Of a stretch of 52,661 nt of DNA, positions 1 to 9,010 are shown in pieces; the stretch's first letter is position 1; each line of letters opens with the position of its first letter. The stretch is from NCBI GenBank assembly GCA_905221605.1, contig CAJNDS010000908.1, positions 1 to 52,661 of the forward strand, in the 5' to 3' direction. Source of the stretch: Symbiodinium natans. Lineage: Eukaryota > Sar > Dinophyceae > Suessiales > Symbiodiniaceae. The notes beneath the pieces were generated by a model, which did no database searches, was not told the DNA's origin, and saw nothing but the letters and a program-made list of their open reading frames with translations. Both the position numbers and the translations under genes were made by a program.

Positions 1-205
1 TTAATTAATTATTATTTAATTCTTAATTAATTCTTAATTGATTATTAATTAATTCTTAATTAATTATAAATCAATTATTAATTCATGATTAATTAATTAT
101 TAATTAATCATTAATTAATTATTGACTAATTATTAATTAATCATTGATTAATTATTAATTAATTGTTAATTAATCATTCATTATAAATCAAATTATAATT
201 ATCAA
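1..205. repeat. AT-rich low-complexity DNA, TTAATTAA-type
   Basis: Almost pure A/T built from overlapping TTAATTAA, ATTATTAATT and similar blocks. No coding potential is seen. It borders the SINE-like segment and the first satellite array. Confidence 0.9.
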
Positions 206-225
206 TCAATTAATAGTTACAGGAT

Positions 226-300
226 AAAGTCCACTCAGCTCAGTGGTATAGGAACGTCCTTGACATCTGCGGGAGAGACTTGTCTAGGTTCAAACCCCCT
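226..300 (+). repeat. tRNA-derived SINE-like head (decayed)
   Basis: The segment has an A-box-like stretch (AGCTCAGTGGTA, 237-248) and, 39 bases later, a B-box-like stretch (GGTTCAAACCC, 287-297), the spacing and order of a pol III internal promoter. The acceptor and T stems do not pair well, so it is not a functional tRNA gene. A tRNA-derived SINE head or an old tRNA pseudogene fits best. It lies directly upstream of the satellite array. Confidence 0.4.
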
Positions 301-1890
301 GGCATGTATAAATTAAAAAGCTTAAGCAACTGCAACAGTCGACACCGATCTCCAACAGCTGTCACAAGGACAGACGTCCGGGACACGGGTTCGACACATA
401 TGTCTCACAGGTGTCCCGTAGAGACGCACCTGTCCTCACATAGGTCTCACACGTGTCCAGAGTGCATAAACAAAAACAAACACAAAAAATCCGTCCGGTA
501 CATGGGTACGGCACATATGTCTCACTGGTGTCCACTTTTTTATTTCAAACACCAATTAAAGAAACGCAAGAATCAAGCAAGTTGCTTTCAAGAATGAACG
601 GGCAACACCGATCCGAGAGGTGTCACAGGGACAGAGGTCCGGTACACGGGTTCGACACATATGTCCCACAGGTGTCCACTAATTCAATTTCCAATTGAAG
701 AAATCCAATCATCAACCCACCTGTCCGAACATAGGTCTCACAGGTGTCCGGAGTGCATAAGCTCAAAAACTCCACACACTCGAACCATAAAGTAAAGGTT
801 CAACTTCAACCGTCGACACCGATCCAACAGCTGTCACAAGGACAGACGTCCGGGACACGGGTTCGGCACATATGTCTCACAGGTGTCCACTATAAAGACG
901 CACCTGTCCTCACACAGGTCGCACACGTGTCTGGAGTGCATAAACTCAAAAGCTCAAAGCACTCGAACCATAAACTCAGAAACTCGAACAACTTCAACGG
1001 GCTACACCGATCCGAGAGGTATCACAGTGACGGACGTCCGGGACATGGGTACGGCACATATGTCTCACTGGTGTCCACTTTTTTTTCGAACATCAACTGA
1101 AGAAATGCAAGAATCAAGCAAGTTGCTTTCAAGGATGAAATCAACGGAAACACACCTGTCCGCACACAGGTCTGACACCTGTCCGGAATGCATAAGCCAA
1201 AAATCCCCGAAGGCTCGAACCATAAACTCAGAAGCTTGAACAACTTCAACGGGCAACACCAGTCCGACAGGTGTCACAGGACAGAGGTCCGGGACGCGGG
1301 TTCGACACGTATGTCTCACAGGTGTCCACTAATTATATTTTTCCCATTGAAGAAATGCAATCATCAAGCCACCTGTCCGAACATAGGTCTCACAGGTGTC
1401 CGGAGTGCATAAGCTCAAAAACTCCACACACTCGAACCATAAAGTAAAGGTTCAACTTCAACAGTCGACATCGATCCAACAGCTGTCACAAGGACAGACG
1501 TCCGGGACCACGGGTTCGGGACATATGTCTCACAAGTGTCCACTATAGAGACGCACCTGTCCTCACATAGATTTCACACGTGTCCGGAGTGCAAAAACAC
1601 AAAAAAAAAAACTCCAAGCACTCGAACCATGAACTCAAAGACTCGAACAACTCCAACGGGCTACACCGATCCGAGAGGTGTCACAGGGACAGAGGTCCGG
1701 GACACGAGTACGGCACATATGTCTCACTGGTGTCCACTTTTTTTTCGAACACCAACTGAAGAAATGCAAGAATCAAGCAAGTTGCTTTCAAGGATGAAAT
1801 CAACGGAAACACACCTGTCCGCACACAGGTCTGACACCTGTCCGGAATGCATAAGCCAAAAATCCCCGAAGGCTCGAACCATAAACTCAG
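301..1890. repeat. Satellite array 1 (ACAGGTGTCC family)
   Basis: Tandem, imperfect units of about 180-260 bases. Each unit alternates two conserved boxes: one around CCTGTCC-n-CACATAGGTCT...GTCCGGAGTGCATAA, and one around CAGGGACAGAGGTCCGGGAC...CATATGTCTCACAGGTGTCC. The linkers contain CTCGAACCATAAACTC and CAACTTCAACGG. Short open frames inside the array change frame from unit to unit, so I treat them as chance. The same family recurs at 9011-11015 and 36108-37940. Confidence 0.9.
1232..1890. repeat. 659-bp direct repeat, left copy flanking element A
   Basis: This satellite stretch is about 99 % identical by eye to 9011-9669, with roughly eight differences noticed. It ends exactly where element A begins, and the other copy starts exactly where element A ends. 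It is either a local higher-order satellite period or a duplication linked to the insertion. Confidence 0.85.
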
Positions 1891-1902
1891 TTATTGTTCA
1901 AA
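1891..1902. repeat. 12-base inverted repeat, left end of element A
   Basis: TTATTGTTCAAA is the first sequence after the satellite junction. Its exact reverse complement TTTGAACAATAA is at 8964-8975, near the right end. DIRS-type elements have inverted termini, so this may be a remnant of one. Confidence 0.5.
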
Positions 1903-2012
1903 ACCGTGCTTGTTATGAAATGTCATGTCGTGTTTGAGCACTTCAAGCATGACACAATCTTCGTCAAGCAACATGCATTCTGCTCACATCACTTGCTCTC
2001 GTTCGAATCTTT

Positions 2013-2432
2013 TCACGTTGTGGGGAAACAGTACCGAGCACGGCTAGTTGGATCTCGATCCCTCCTGTAAGACCCAAGACTGTTGTTGAGTCTCGAAATG
2101 TCCTGTGAGACACAGGGCTCCTTTCCCCTGCGAGAGGAAACTAGGGCTAACTCACGGTCTCCGCTCCGAGAAGATGTCTCCTCGCCGGTCTGGAAAACTG
2201 GCAGTGTTGCGGCCGACGGTATTGAAGCCGTCGAAAAAGAACATTGAATGTCACATGCACAACCTTCGGCAACCCCAACTGCAGATACGGGTTCCAATCC
2301 TGCACCTGAAGGTAAGGCCCCCATACCGACCTCCTGGTTCAGAGCAGAGGTGACTCCACTAACGGATTCATCCTGGGGAACCATCTCAACATCCTGAGCC
2401 AGCGAAGTCTCATCGAGACCAGGATCACCTAG
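2013..2432 (-). pseudogene. Pol remnant of element A (N-terminal linker only)
   Basis: The reading frame continues in phase after the Gag UGA for about 139 codons. It contains an acidic/Ser/Ala-rich segment (MVPQDESVSG... from the ATG at 2384) and stops about 120 bases before the element border. The composition resembles the linker that precedes the dioxygenase domain in element C, but no dioxygenase, methyltransferase, RT or RNase H motif follows. I read this as a 3' deletion of the Pol region. The in-phase position supports Gag-Pol readthrough in the ancestor. Confidence 0.55.
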
Positions 2433-2435
2433 TCA
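2429..2435 (-). promoter_or_regulatory. Candidate stop-codon readthrough site, UGA-CUA-G (element A)
   Basis: Gag ends ...KPKKL then TGA CTA GGT. The downstream frame is the same and remains open for 139 codons. UGA CUA (G) is an established leaky context, used for example at the Sindbis nsP3/nsP4 junction and in some mammalian mRNAs. Use here is inferred. Confidence 0.6.
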
Positions 2436-3722
2436 CAGCTTTTTAGGCTTCAGTGGGCACTTGGTGACCGGGTGATCACCACCACACTTGTAAATGATGC
2501 AACCATGATCACCCCTCTGACAGTTGGCGTCCGTGCATCCGCCGAGGTTAAAACCATAGCAGACCTTGTTGCCCTTCTTGTTCCATGCGGACGCTCCCTG
2601 GTAACGTAGGCCCTCGGGTAGCCATTCCGACTTGCCAGCCCCGTAACCTTTCCCTATGCCAGCCTTCTCCTTGCCCTTGAGTGAGGGTTTGCCCTTTCCT
2701 GACCATGACTCGGAGCCCCTGGGGCTCCAAAAGGACTTCCCCTTGCCCGGCTTACCTTTGTTCGGAGCATGCTCGTACGGATGACTACGGTTGCCTTTTC
2801 CCAATCGCGACTTTCCTCCACCTTCAAAATCCCCCAAAGGAAGGAGCGCAACGATCAAATCATAATCCTGCAGCACCGAAGAAATCCTGGCATCCAAAGG
2901 CAAAGTCCCCGATGCATCTGCGCGAACCTCTGCTCCTGCCTCGGACATCTTTGCGAACGCCAACTTGTCAGCTCGCAGAATCTGCCTCAAGGAAACCTTA
3001 CGGTAACCTTGTTGAGCTGGTTTGGTGAGGTACTTGAAAAGCGAGGAAACGTAGGCCTCGTGCTTGTCCCAACTAATCAGCCTGGCGAATGCATATGCAA
3101 CTCCCCGTCTTCTAAGGGCGTTTAACACCTGGAGGGATCCCTCTATATCACGATCTTCCATACCAGAAGACTCCGTAACTTTGAGTTTTCCCCCTTCGAG
3201 GGAGAGGCTGGTGGTCAACGGCTTCACGTTCTGAACTTCCTCCTCGCGGCTGTGGCATTTTTCCGGGCCAATATACTTAAGGCATCGGTTTTCCCACTGC
3301 TGAACGGTCATGTCCAACAAGGCGTGACTAGGCTCCAACTGGCCAGTCAGGGAAATCCCCGAAAGCTGAGTGCGCAACTGGTCCATGCGTGCATTACGCT
3401 CAGCGAGTCCCACCTTCTTAGGTGCAACACCCTCGGACGGTTCTGCCATGTCCTTAAGGGAGGCCACCAACATCGTCTGGGCCTCAAGAATCAACCGTCT
3501 CAGTGATGCCTTCTCGCCCACCGTAAGGTCTGCCAGTACTGCTGTGCTCCATGTATCGAAATCCGATTGAGCCAGGAGTTGCCCCGGCTGGCCCACGCAA
3601 AAGGCCAGCTGAGCCAAGGTTTTGACCCCTTTGGCAGTTAGTGCATCAACGACCCGCTTGGTTAACAAAATTTCCTCTGCTCTCTGAAGGAAGTAAGGGG
3701 CCGAGTCCACTGAACTTGTCAT
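2433..3722 (-). CDS. Gag-like nucleocapsid protein, element A
   Basis: This is a 429-residue protein counted from the ATG giving MTSSVDSAPYF. That start aligns with MNSAIDSEATF in element B and MSSLIESEAHF in element C; the open frame extends 11 codons upstream only through a GTG. Shared blocks with B and C are LAFCVGQPGQ near the N terminus, RRLILEAQT, LRRRGVAYAFARL and HEAYVSSLF in the middle. The C-terminal third is Gly/Lys/Ser rich (GKGKSFW, GKGKPSLKGKEK) and should bind nucleic acid. The last 45 residues hold a CCCH-like plus CxxC...HxxxxC zinc module (CYGFNLGGC, C, H, C, KCGGDHPVTKC). The role is presumably packaging of element RNA. It ends at UGA-CUA-G in phase with the Pol stub. Confidence 0.8.
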   Translation of the reverse strand: MTSSVDSAPYFLQRAEEILLTKRVVDALTAKGVKTLAQLAFCVGQPGQLLAQSDFDTWSTAVLADLTVGEKASLRRLILEAQTMLVASLKDMAEPSEGVAPKKVGLAERNARMDQLRTQLSGISLTGQLEPSHALLDMTVQQWENRCLKYIGPEKCHSREEEVQNVKPLTTSLSLEGGKLKVTESSGMEDRDIEGSLQVLNALRRRGVAYAFARLISWDKHEAYVSSLFKYLTKPAQQGYRKVSLRQILRADKLAFAKMSEAGAEVRADASGTLPLDARISSVLQDYDLIVALLPLGDFEGGGKSRLGKGNRSHPYEHAPNKGKPGKGKSFWSPRGSESWSGKGKPSLKGKEKAGIGKGYGAGKSEWLPEGLRYQGASAWNKKGNKVCYGFNLGGCTDANCQRGDHGCIIYKCGGDHPVTKCPLKPKKL

Positions 3723-3867
3723 GGCCGCTACAAGCTGTACGAGCCAAACAAACACTCACAAACAGAGACATCACACCCGAGTCTGCGAGCTAGCATGACG
3801 GCAAACTCACCCTGCTGTTTTCCAACTACGCTCGTACTCACCACTTCTCCATTAGGGGAAATTGGCT

Positions 3868-5589
3868 CTAAGAGAAACATTTAGAACACTGTGGGTAAGC
3901 ATGTGCCCTGACCATAGGGACTCGGCGGTAGTGATCTCCAAAAGCTCTACCGCACAAAAACAAAGCAGACCCAAGTGTGGTTCTGTGCAAGACCTGACTT
4001 GTAGGGTGAGCCCAGTACGAGGGGCTCTCCGAATTATCCTCCTCCGAATCGGAAGCATCCGAAACTACAGCCAAAGCAGCGTCCTGATCGTCGGGCGTGT
4101 CCCCCTGACTGGTTTCATCATCTCCAGGTGCAACCGCCGCAGACTCCATGATCTTTTGACGGTTCCAGCCTTGAGCAAAATGGCCGCTCCTAGTTTGGTC
4201 AGGAAAAAATTTTCCTGACGCAACCGCTTCCAGGATAATGATGTACTCGCGCAACGCAGCACTCTGCAGCTCCCGACCGTACACCGCGTCTGATCCTGTG
4301 GCAGCGTCAGCGTGATGACCAAGAACGCGCTTAGTCTCCCTCAGCATGCCGAATTTGGAGCACCATACGAGGGTGGTCGCCTTGAGAGAATGACTAGACA
4401 ATGGCTTTTCTGAATCAGGACGAGGGAGTAGAAAACGCAGCCAGCGAGTCACTTCACTAGATGACAGGGGGTCCGAAGACCAACTACCATCAGGCCGAGG
4501 GGCCGGCAGGAAAGGGACATCAATCCCATCATTCGGCAACCCAGCTTCATCTCTCAACTCCAGCAGTAGTTGTCCCAACGGGACTTTAGCAATACCAATT
4601 CCCGGAATCACCAAAGGAAGGATTCGGCGTTGCTGAGCATCAAGCCGTGAAGTTTTATGGTAGAGGGTACCTAGTTCAATGAAACCGTGACTCCAGTCCG
4701 CGCCACTCTTGTCAATAATCAAAGGTTGAATACAACGAACATCAGAAGCTCTAGCTCTGCCATAAAGCATGGCCAGAAAATGAACTGCACCACATCTATC
4801 AATAAGGGAGATGCCCTCGTCCTGAGCGATTGCATGCAGCTGTAACACCTCGTGTACTTGCAGAGGGGGAGCCGGGTCCCAAGGACTCTTGTTGGCCAGA
4901 GCTTTAGCCACCAGTCCGTTGACACGTGCGCTTTGAAAAACTTCAAGTCGTACCCGTAATCCCAGGGCATGATAACTCCATTTGATGGCCTTTAGACATG
5001 TATCCAAAGTGGTGGCAGCCGTTCGGGGCAGCTTCAAGACGCAGTTGACAAAAGACCAAACGACCTTTTCAGGAAAAGGAGGAAGGTTCCCTGACTTCAC
5101 CAGCCATTCACAAAAAGTACGAATTGGCCCCACATGTTTCAAAACTGTGGCTGGGGATTTGCCAGCCAGAATCGCCTGCAATGAGTCCTGACCAGTCTCT
5201 GTATCATCCTCCATGAGAGTGCACAAGTCAAAGAAACTAGCAAAGGATTGGAGCAAGAGCAAAACCTTCTGATAAGCTTCGTGCTGACGGTCTCGCGAGC
5301 TCGCTCCCCGACGGGCCTTAACTGCACGAGTCCAGGCCTGGCAATGCGACGTTGCTGTATCTACTATACTTGTCGAAGACTGCGTGCCAGCTGTTAAGGC
5401 GGTCATCGGTTGTGTTCTCCCGCCCTGGTAAGGCACGCCCAACCCTTGAGGGAACATCGCCTTCATCGGGTCAAAAATGCATAACATGCTAGGCTGTTCC
5501 CAAGGCTGGCTGGGCAAAGCTGATCGTGCATGGATCTGGTTACGAAAGAACAATTCAGCCTCGCTGGAGCTGGGGTCTCGACCGGACAT
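3868..5589 (-). CDS. Tyrosine recombinase, element A
   Basis: This is a 573-residue integrase/recombinase expected to insert a circular cDNA through a covalent 3'-phosphotyrosine. Residues 100-230 form a helical core-binding region. The catalytic fold contains Arg280 (GRARASDV), Lys312 (YHKTS), the box His400-Ser-Leu-Lys403, His425/His426 (VLGHH) and Tyr437 (AVYGRE). The usual H-x-x-R box reads H-x-x-K, as in elements B and C. The tail (residues 528-572) has H...SQVLH...LFLCGR...C-x2-C, a possible zinc module also found in B and C. An acidic linker (about 485-522) precedes it. The ATG at 5589 has no upstream in-frame competitor that I favour. The gene lies 145 bases upstream of the Gag ATG and ends in TAG. 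It is intact, although the element has lost RT. Confidence 0.8.
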   Translation of the reverse strand: MSGRDPSSSEAELFFRNQIHARSALPSQPWEQPSMLCIFDPMKAMFPQGLGVPYQGGRTQPMTALTAGTQSSTSIVDTATSHCQAWTRAVKARRGASSRDRQHEAYQKVLLLLQSFASFFDLCTLMEDDTETGQDSLQAILAGKSPATVLKHVGPIRTFCEWLVKSGNLPPFPEKVVWSFVNCVLKLPRTAATTLDTCLKAIKWSYHALGLRVRLEVFQSARVNGLVAKALANKSPWDPAPPLQVHEVLQLHAIAQDEGISLIDRCGAVHFLAMLYGRARASDVRCIQPLIIDKSGADWSHGFIELGTLYHKTSRLDAQQRRILPLVIPGIGIAKVPLGQLLLELRDEAGLPNDGIDVPFLPAPRPDGSWSSDPLSSSEVTRWLRFLLPRPDSEKPLSSHSLKATTLVWCSKFGMLRETKRVLGHHADAATGSDAVYGRELQSAALREYIIILEAVASGKFFPDQTRSGHFAQGWNRQKIMESAAVAPGDDETSQGDTPDDQDAALAVVSDASDSEEDNSESPSYWAHPTSQVLHRTTLGSALFLCGRAFGDHYRRVPMVRAHAYPQCSKCFS

Positions 5590-5807
5590 GACGAGGAATA
5601 CCCATCAGTGAATCCCCAGATGCTACATGAATACTGAGCCGATCCATCACAAAACAACAAAGTGAGTTCTCCCTGGTGGGCATTGGATGCACATGCAGCG
5701 ACACAACAGTCACGTGTGCAAACACTCACATGTGCAAATTGAATTGTTTCCGATCTGCCTGATCGCTGCATCCTGTGCTGTTCATACTAAGGGTCCGGCT
5801 CACCCTG

Positions 5808-7091
5808 TCAGCGAGGCCACCCCACTGCTATGCCGCGAAGCACCACATGCTTGGGCGAGAGCAGAAAATGCTCACCCGAGCGTACCGAGCCCGCGTCTCT
5901 GCATGCAGAGTGGAGGTAATCGTGCCCACCTTCCACCTGAGGAGTGGGCCCCGGGAGCTCGGCTTCCACCACCAACATAGCCCCTCCGAGGGACTTAGCC
6001 CGGCTCGCTGTCTTCTTCACAGCAGCCACCATGGACTCTTTCGAGAAACCCACGAGGGCACCCCGAGCCGAAAATCCATAAGCCGGGAAGCCGTCTTCAC
6101 GATTGTCCCCCACAGTGATTTCTCCACATTGGGCCACGCCAATCACCGAGGCAAAACTTGTGCCATGACACATCGTGGCCTGGCTGGCATAGTTGGGGTC
6201 ATGGACAAAACTCGGCCCCTTGATGTTGCATCCCACGAACAAAACGTTCTGGCCCGGGACATCGAAAGTGAACATCTCCGGCCCAACCTTTTGGGCAAGA
6301 TCACCATCGCCCTCCAAGGGACGTCCGTAGTGCCGGAAGGCCCCCATAATCGTGGCCATTCTGCCAGCAACTGCATCAGGCACCGAAAGGTGGGACATAT
6401 GGGGCTTGTACTCCGAGGCCTCGGCAAATTGGGCCGCGATCTTGCTCCACGGGTACTTCCACCAGGGCTCAAGCTGTCCCTTCTCGACCAACTCCCGTGC
6501 GCTGAGGGGTCGATCCGTGGCAGCCCAAGCTGCCGTGTTGGCTGACTCCCATAGGGCTTTGAGGTACTCCCCATCATCAGCTTCTTCATCCTCCAGGGAA
6601 AGCTCCTCTTGTTTTGCCTTATCGGCAGCTGCCTTTCTGGCTTCGGCCGCCTTGATCTCTTCAGGTGTGGCCTCCTTAACATCATAACTTTCGGCAGGCC
6701 GTTCCTGATGCTTGCTTTTCTTCCAATTCTCACTCTGCCACTTGTTCCACGGCCGGTGGGGTTTCTTCCATTGAGGCTGAGACTTCCAACTGTCTCTCCA
6801 ACTGGAGGGTGTCTCTTGCACATTGGCCCCTGGCCCGATCAAGGCCGGTTGCTGCATCACCGGCACCTGTTGCCATACATGCCCTGGGCTTGCCATAGGC
6901 AAAGCGGGTGGTGGTGGCATGTGAGGTGGCGCCGTTTCGCGGCGGGGTGGGGTGCTCCTCCTGGACCCACGCCGACCCCTTGAACGATCTCTCGTTCGCT
7001 CTCTTGAGCGCGAGTCTGAGCTGCTACGGCGCCTACGGCGTCTGCCCCGGGAATCCGTCCCAAAAGGTGGCATCAAAGGCCATGGGTACAT
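5808..7091 (-). CDS. RS-rich protein with ADP-ribosyltransferase / Tpt1-like C-terminal domain
   Basis: About 427 residues from the ATG at 7091 (the frame also opens at a GTG nine bases upstream). The N terminus is an Arg/Ser domain (RGRRRRRRSSSDSRSRERTRDRS) of the kind seen in splicing factors. It is followed by a Pro/Met-rich stretch, a Trp/Lys/Gln-rich stretch (WKSQPQWKKPHRPW) and an acidic Ala/Glu helix region. Near residue 312 is CHGTSFASVIGVAQCGEI, then GFPAYGFSARG (about 338-347), then SGEHFLLSPKHVVLRGI near residues 408-423. The HGT, G-x-Y and E/h-h-S-x-x-V-h-L pattern resembles the ADP-ribosyltransferase fold of Tpt1/KptA RNA 2'-phosphotransferases or PARPs. Enzyme identity is uncertain. 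It lies between the small ORFs and the YR of element A and is absent from elements B and C. Confidence 0.55.
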   Translation of the reverse strand: MYPWPLMPPFGTDSRGRRRRRRSSSDSRSRERTRDRSRGRRGSRRSTPPRRETAPPHMPPPPALPMASPGHVWQQVPVMQQPALIGPGANVQETPSSWRDSWKSQPQWKKPHRPWNKWQSENWKKSKHQERPAESYDVKEATPEEIKAAEARKAAADKAKQEELSLEDEEADDGEYLKALWESANTAAWAATDRPLSARELVEKGQLEPWWKYPWSKIAAQFAEASEYKPHMSHLSVPDAVAGRMATIMGAFRHYGRPLEGDGDLAQKVGPEMFTFDVPGQNVLFVGCNIKGPSFVHDPNYASQATMCHGTSFASVIGVAQCGEITVGDNREDGFPAYGFSARGALVGFSKESMVAAVKKTASRAKSLGGAMLVVEAELPGPTPQVEGGHDYLHSACRDAGSVRSGEHFLLSPKHVVLRGIAVGWPR

Positions 7092-7819
7092 CTGACCCAC
7101 CAGGCACCTGCCTTCGTGTCACAGGTTCCGTGCTCCTGCACAAAAATGCCCCGGCGAGTGTCGCCACGAACTAAGATTTTGGGCCAAAGAAAAACAAATA
7201 ATGCACGAACACTTGCTGCAATGACCACATCTGTGCCTACCACCGATACTCTGCGGTGCTGATCCTTCCTTTCCATGTTGATACACGTCACGTGGCTGCG
7301 CGGCCCTTCTTGGCCAGCCCTCTTGGGCTCTATACTTCTCGTAAGAGCACTTCTGGCTCGAGCTTTCGGCTCAGGTCGAAAAGACGACCTAGGTCGTGTG
7401 ATCAAGCTTGCACAGAAAAACAAGTCCCAAAACGATTCTCCAACACTGTACTACATCTCGATGCACAGACGTCTGTCATTTGTCGTGAGGTTACCAAACA
7501 AACGCACTTCTCCTCTAACCAAAACAAAGTACCCAACAAGAAGCCTCGACAACAGGCAACTAGGCCCGAGGCGAGACTTGCAACCGAATGCATCAAGCAC
7601 ACTGAGCTCAGGGCCGCCAACATCGCAGACGCCACGATCCCACGGTATTACAGGTATCCTGATGTTAACCAGAACAACATGAGTAAAAAGATCTCTACAG
7701 TGCTCGAACATATAAGGTTTGCCAGCATTCAGCCAAAGTCAAAACGATGCGCTGTTTTCTCTTGTCCTGTCTGACAAGGTTTCGTCTATTGACAGTCACA
7801 TCTGTCTCGAATTCACCAG

Positions 7820-8338
7820 TCATGGTGAGTATGGGCCAGGCCTCCGGCCAGGCCTAAAATGCCTCATGCGAATCGCTAACGATGGGAACTGAGGTGGAGG
7901 CACGGGCTCCCGGTTGTACATCCTGATCCCCGCGATCGTCAGGGACCACACCATCATGTCTGCATGAAGTCGGAATGACTCCTGAAGGTGCCTAAGTAAA
8001 TCAAACTGCAGCTCAACCATGTGTCGCAAAGCGTGGATCGCCTGAAAGAGCTGTTCGACATCACAGCCAAGAGCTGACGTTGATGTCTGTTGCTGACTCT
8101 GAAACGTCAAAAACGACTCGCGAGCCTTGCGAATGTCACCTTCCAAAGATGCAATGTGTTGTAAACATCGGCGAAGACGAGAATGATGTTCCATAATTTT
8201 CGTATCAATCTCCCACAAAGCAACTCTATCATATTCACAGAAGCTGAAAGGACGATCTGCATGAGTTTCCACAGTGGAGTCTTCCATGGGATGATTCTCA
8301 TCAATATGACGGGCTAACGAATCCCTGAGGGCAGTCAT
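7820..8338 (-). CDS. Hypothetical helical protein, element A
   Basis: About 172 residues from the ATG at 8338. Residues 45-130 have spaced Leu/Ile/Val and many charged residues (HHSRLRRCLQHIASLEGDI...LRHMVELQFDLLRHLQ), suggesting two coiled-coil helices. A more hydrophobic stretch (MMVWSLTIAGIRMY) and a Pro/Arg-rich tail ending PGRRPGPYSP follow. I recognise no family. It lies between the small MADG-type ORF and the RS/ART ORF in the same direction, so it is probably an element gene rather than a host gene. Confidence 0.45.
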   Translation of the reverse strand: MTALRDSLARHIDENHPMEDSTVETHADRPFSFCEYDRVALWEIDTKIMEHHSRLRRCLQHIASLEGDIRKARESFLTFQSQQQTSTSALGCDVEQLFQAIHALRHMVELQFDLLRHLQESFRLHADMMVWSLTIAGIRMYNREPVPPPQFPSLAIRMRHFRPGRRPGPYSP

Positions 8339-8469
8339 AAGTACCAACCCCCTGAAGCACTTCGAGCCTCAAAGAAAAGCACGAGGTGTAAAACACGTGT
8401 CCCTGCTCCACATAAAAACTGTGGAAAGAAATGAGCAGCACTCAGGGCCCGGCTCATACTGTCTCCAGC

Positions 8470-8736
8470 TCATGGAAAAAGAGCATGGAAAGCTGATCGA
8501 AAACGTCTCACGAACGACTCCAGCCAAGATAAGCGTGCATCACTTTGTTGAACACGTGCTTCTAACACACGCAAGCGACTGAATATGTCTTCAAGGGCTC
8601 GACTGAGTTCGCCAAGTTCATCTTGATGCCTTTCACACATAGCATGCACATCAACCACATGCCGATGCACCAAACTGACTGTGCCAGTCCCACTAGAGGA
8701 CGGTGTCTGGGGCTCCGAAGCTGTACCATCTGCCAT
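8470..8736 (-). CDS. Small coiled-coil protein, element A (MADG type)
   Basis: An 88-residue ORF. It starts MADGTASEPQTPSSSG, has a heptad-rich middle (LGELSRALEDIFSRLRVLEAR) and ends WLESFVRRFRSAFHALFP. Element B has a similar ORF at 28567-28896: MGDG start, heptads LARRVQNLERTVAAL, and an end with FLHGFISRLGQLFRVV. Both are the first ORF of their element. The shared start, coiled coil and basic amphipathic end suggest homology, although direct identity is low. Function is unknown; an oligomerising accessory protein would fit. Confidence 0.5.
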   Translation of the reverse strand: MADGTASEPQTPSSSGTGTVSLVHRHVVDVHAMCERHQDELGELSRALEDIFSRLRVLEARVQQSDARLSWLESFVRRFRSAFHALFP

Positions 8737-8963
8737 GGCTCAAGCTAACCCCCTTTTTCGAAAACAATCTATCAGCTTCTAAGAGCACTTTCCGGGCATC
8801 CTGCCCTTTGAGAGGTCCCGCTGCGACGGGTGTATAAGTAAATACAAATCCTGCATGAACAAGCATAAAACTGATCAAGCATTAGAAATAAGTTGTGCAA
8901 AAAGGCAAGCACTGAAACAACAATCAAATGTTTTGTTCACCACAACATTTTGATGTTGTTTCC

Positions 8964-8975
8964 TTTGAACAATAA
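8964..8975. repeat. 12-base inverted repeat, near right end of element A
   Basis: TTTGAACAATAA is the exact complement of the left terminus. A further 35 bases separate it from the point where satellite resumes at 9011. Confidence 0.5.
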
Positions 8976-9010
8976 AGCTCTATCTTCTCCAGGCATTCGA
9001 AGAACGATAC

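Larger units (their letters stand above)
1891..9010 (-). mobile_element. Element A: degenerate tyrosine-recombinase retrotransposon inserted in satellite
   Basis: A 7.12-kb block interrupts the satellite between ...ACTCAG and AAGCTTG..., with no short target duplication. Minus-strand order is two small coiled-coil ORFs, an RS-rich ORF with an ART-like domain, a tyrosine recombinase, a Gag, a UGA codon and a Pol stub. The YR-Gag-Pol order matches elements B and C. The dioxygenase, methyltransferase, RT and RNase H domains are missing, so this copy cannot be autonomous. A 12-base inverted match (TTATTGTTCAAA at 1891-1902, complement at 8964-8975) lies at the left end and 35 bases inside the right end. 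No split direct repeats were found. Confidence 0.75.

Noticed and set aside
280-1937. Cys/His-containing ORFs of 74-133 codons in satellite array 1, resembling zinc-finger repeats
   Set aside because: C-P-E-C-I/H-type patterns come from the repeated GTCCGGAGTGCATAA box; frames change between units and both strands show similar ORFs.
5775-6545. 256-codon plus-strand ORF
   Set aside because: Antisense shadow of the RS/ART ORF, with no domain and odd composition.
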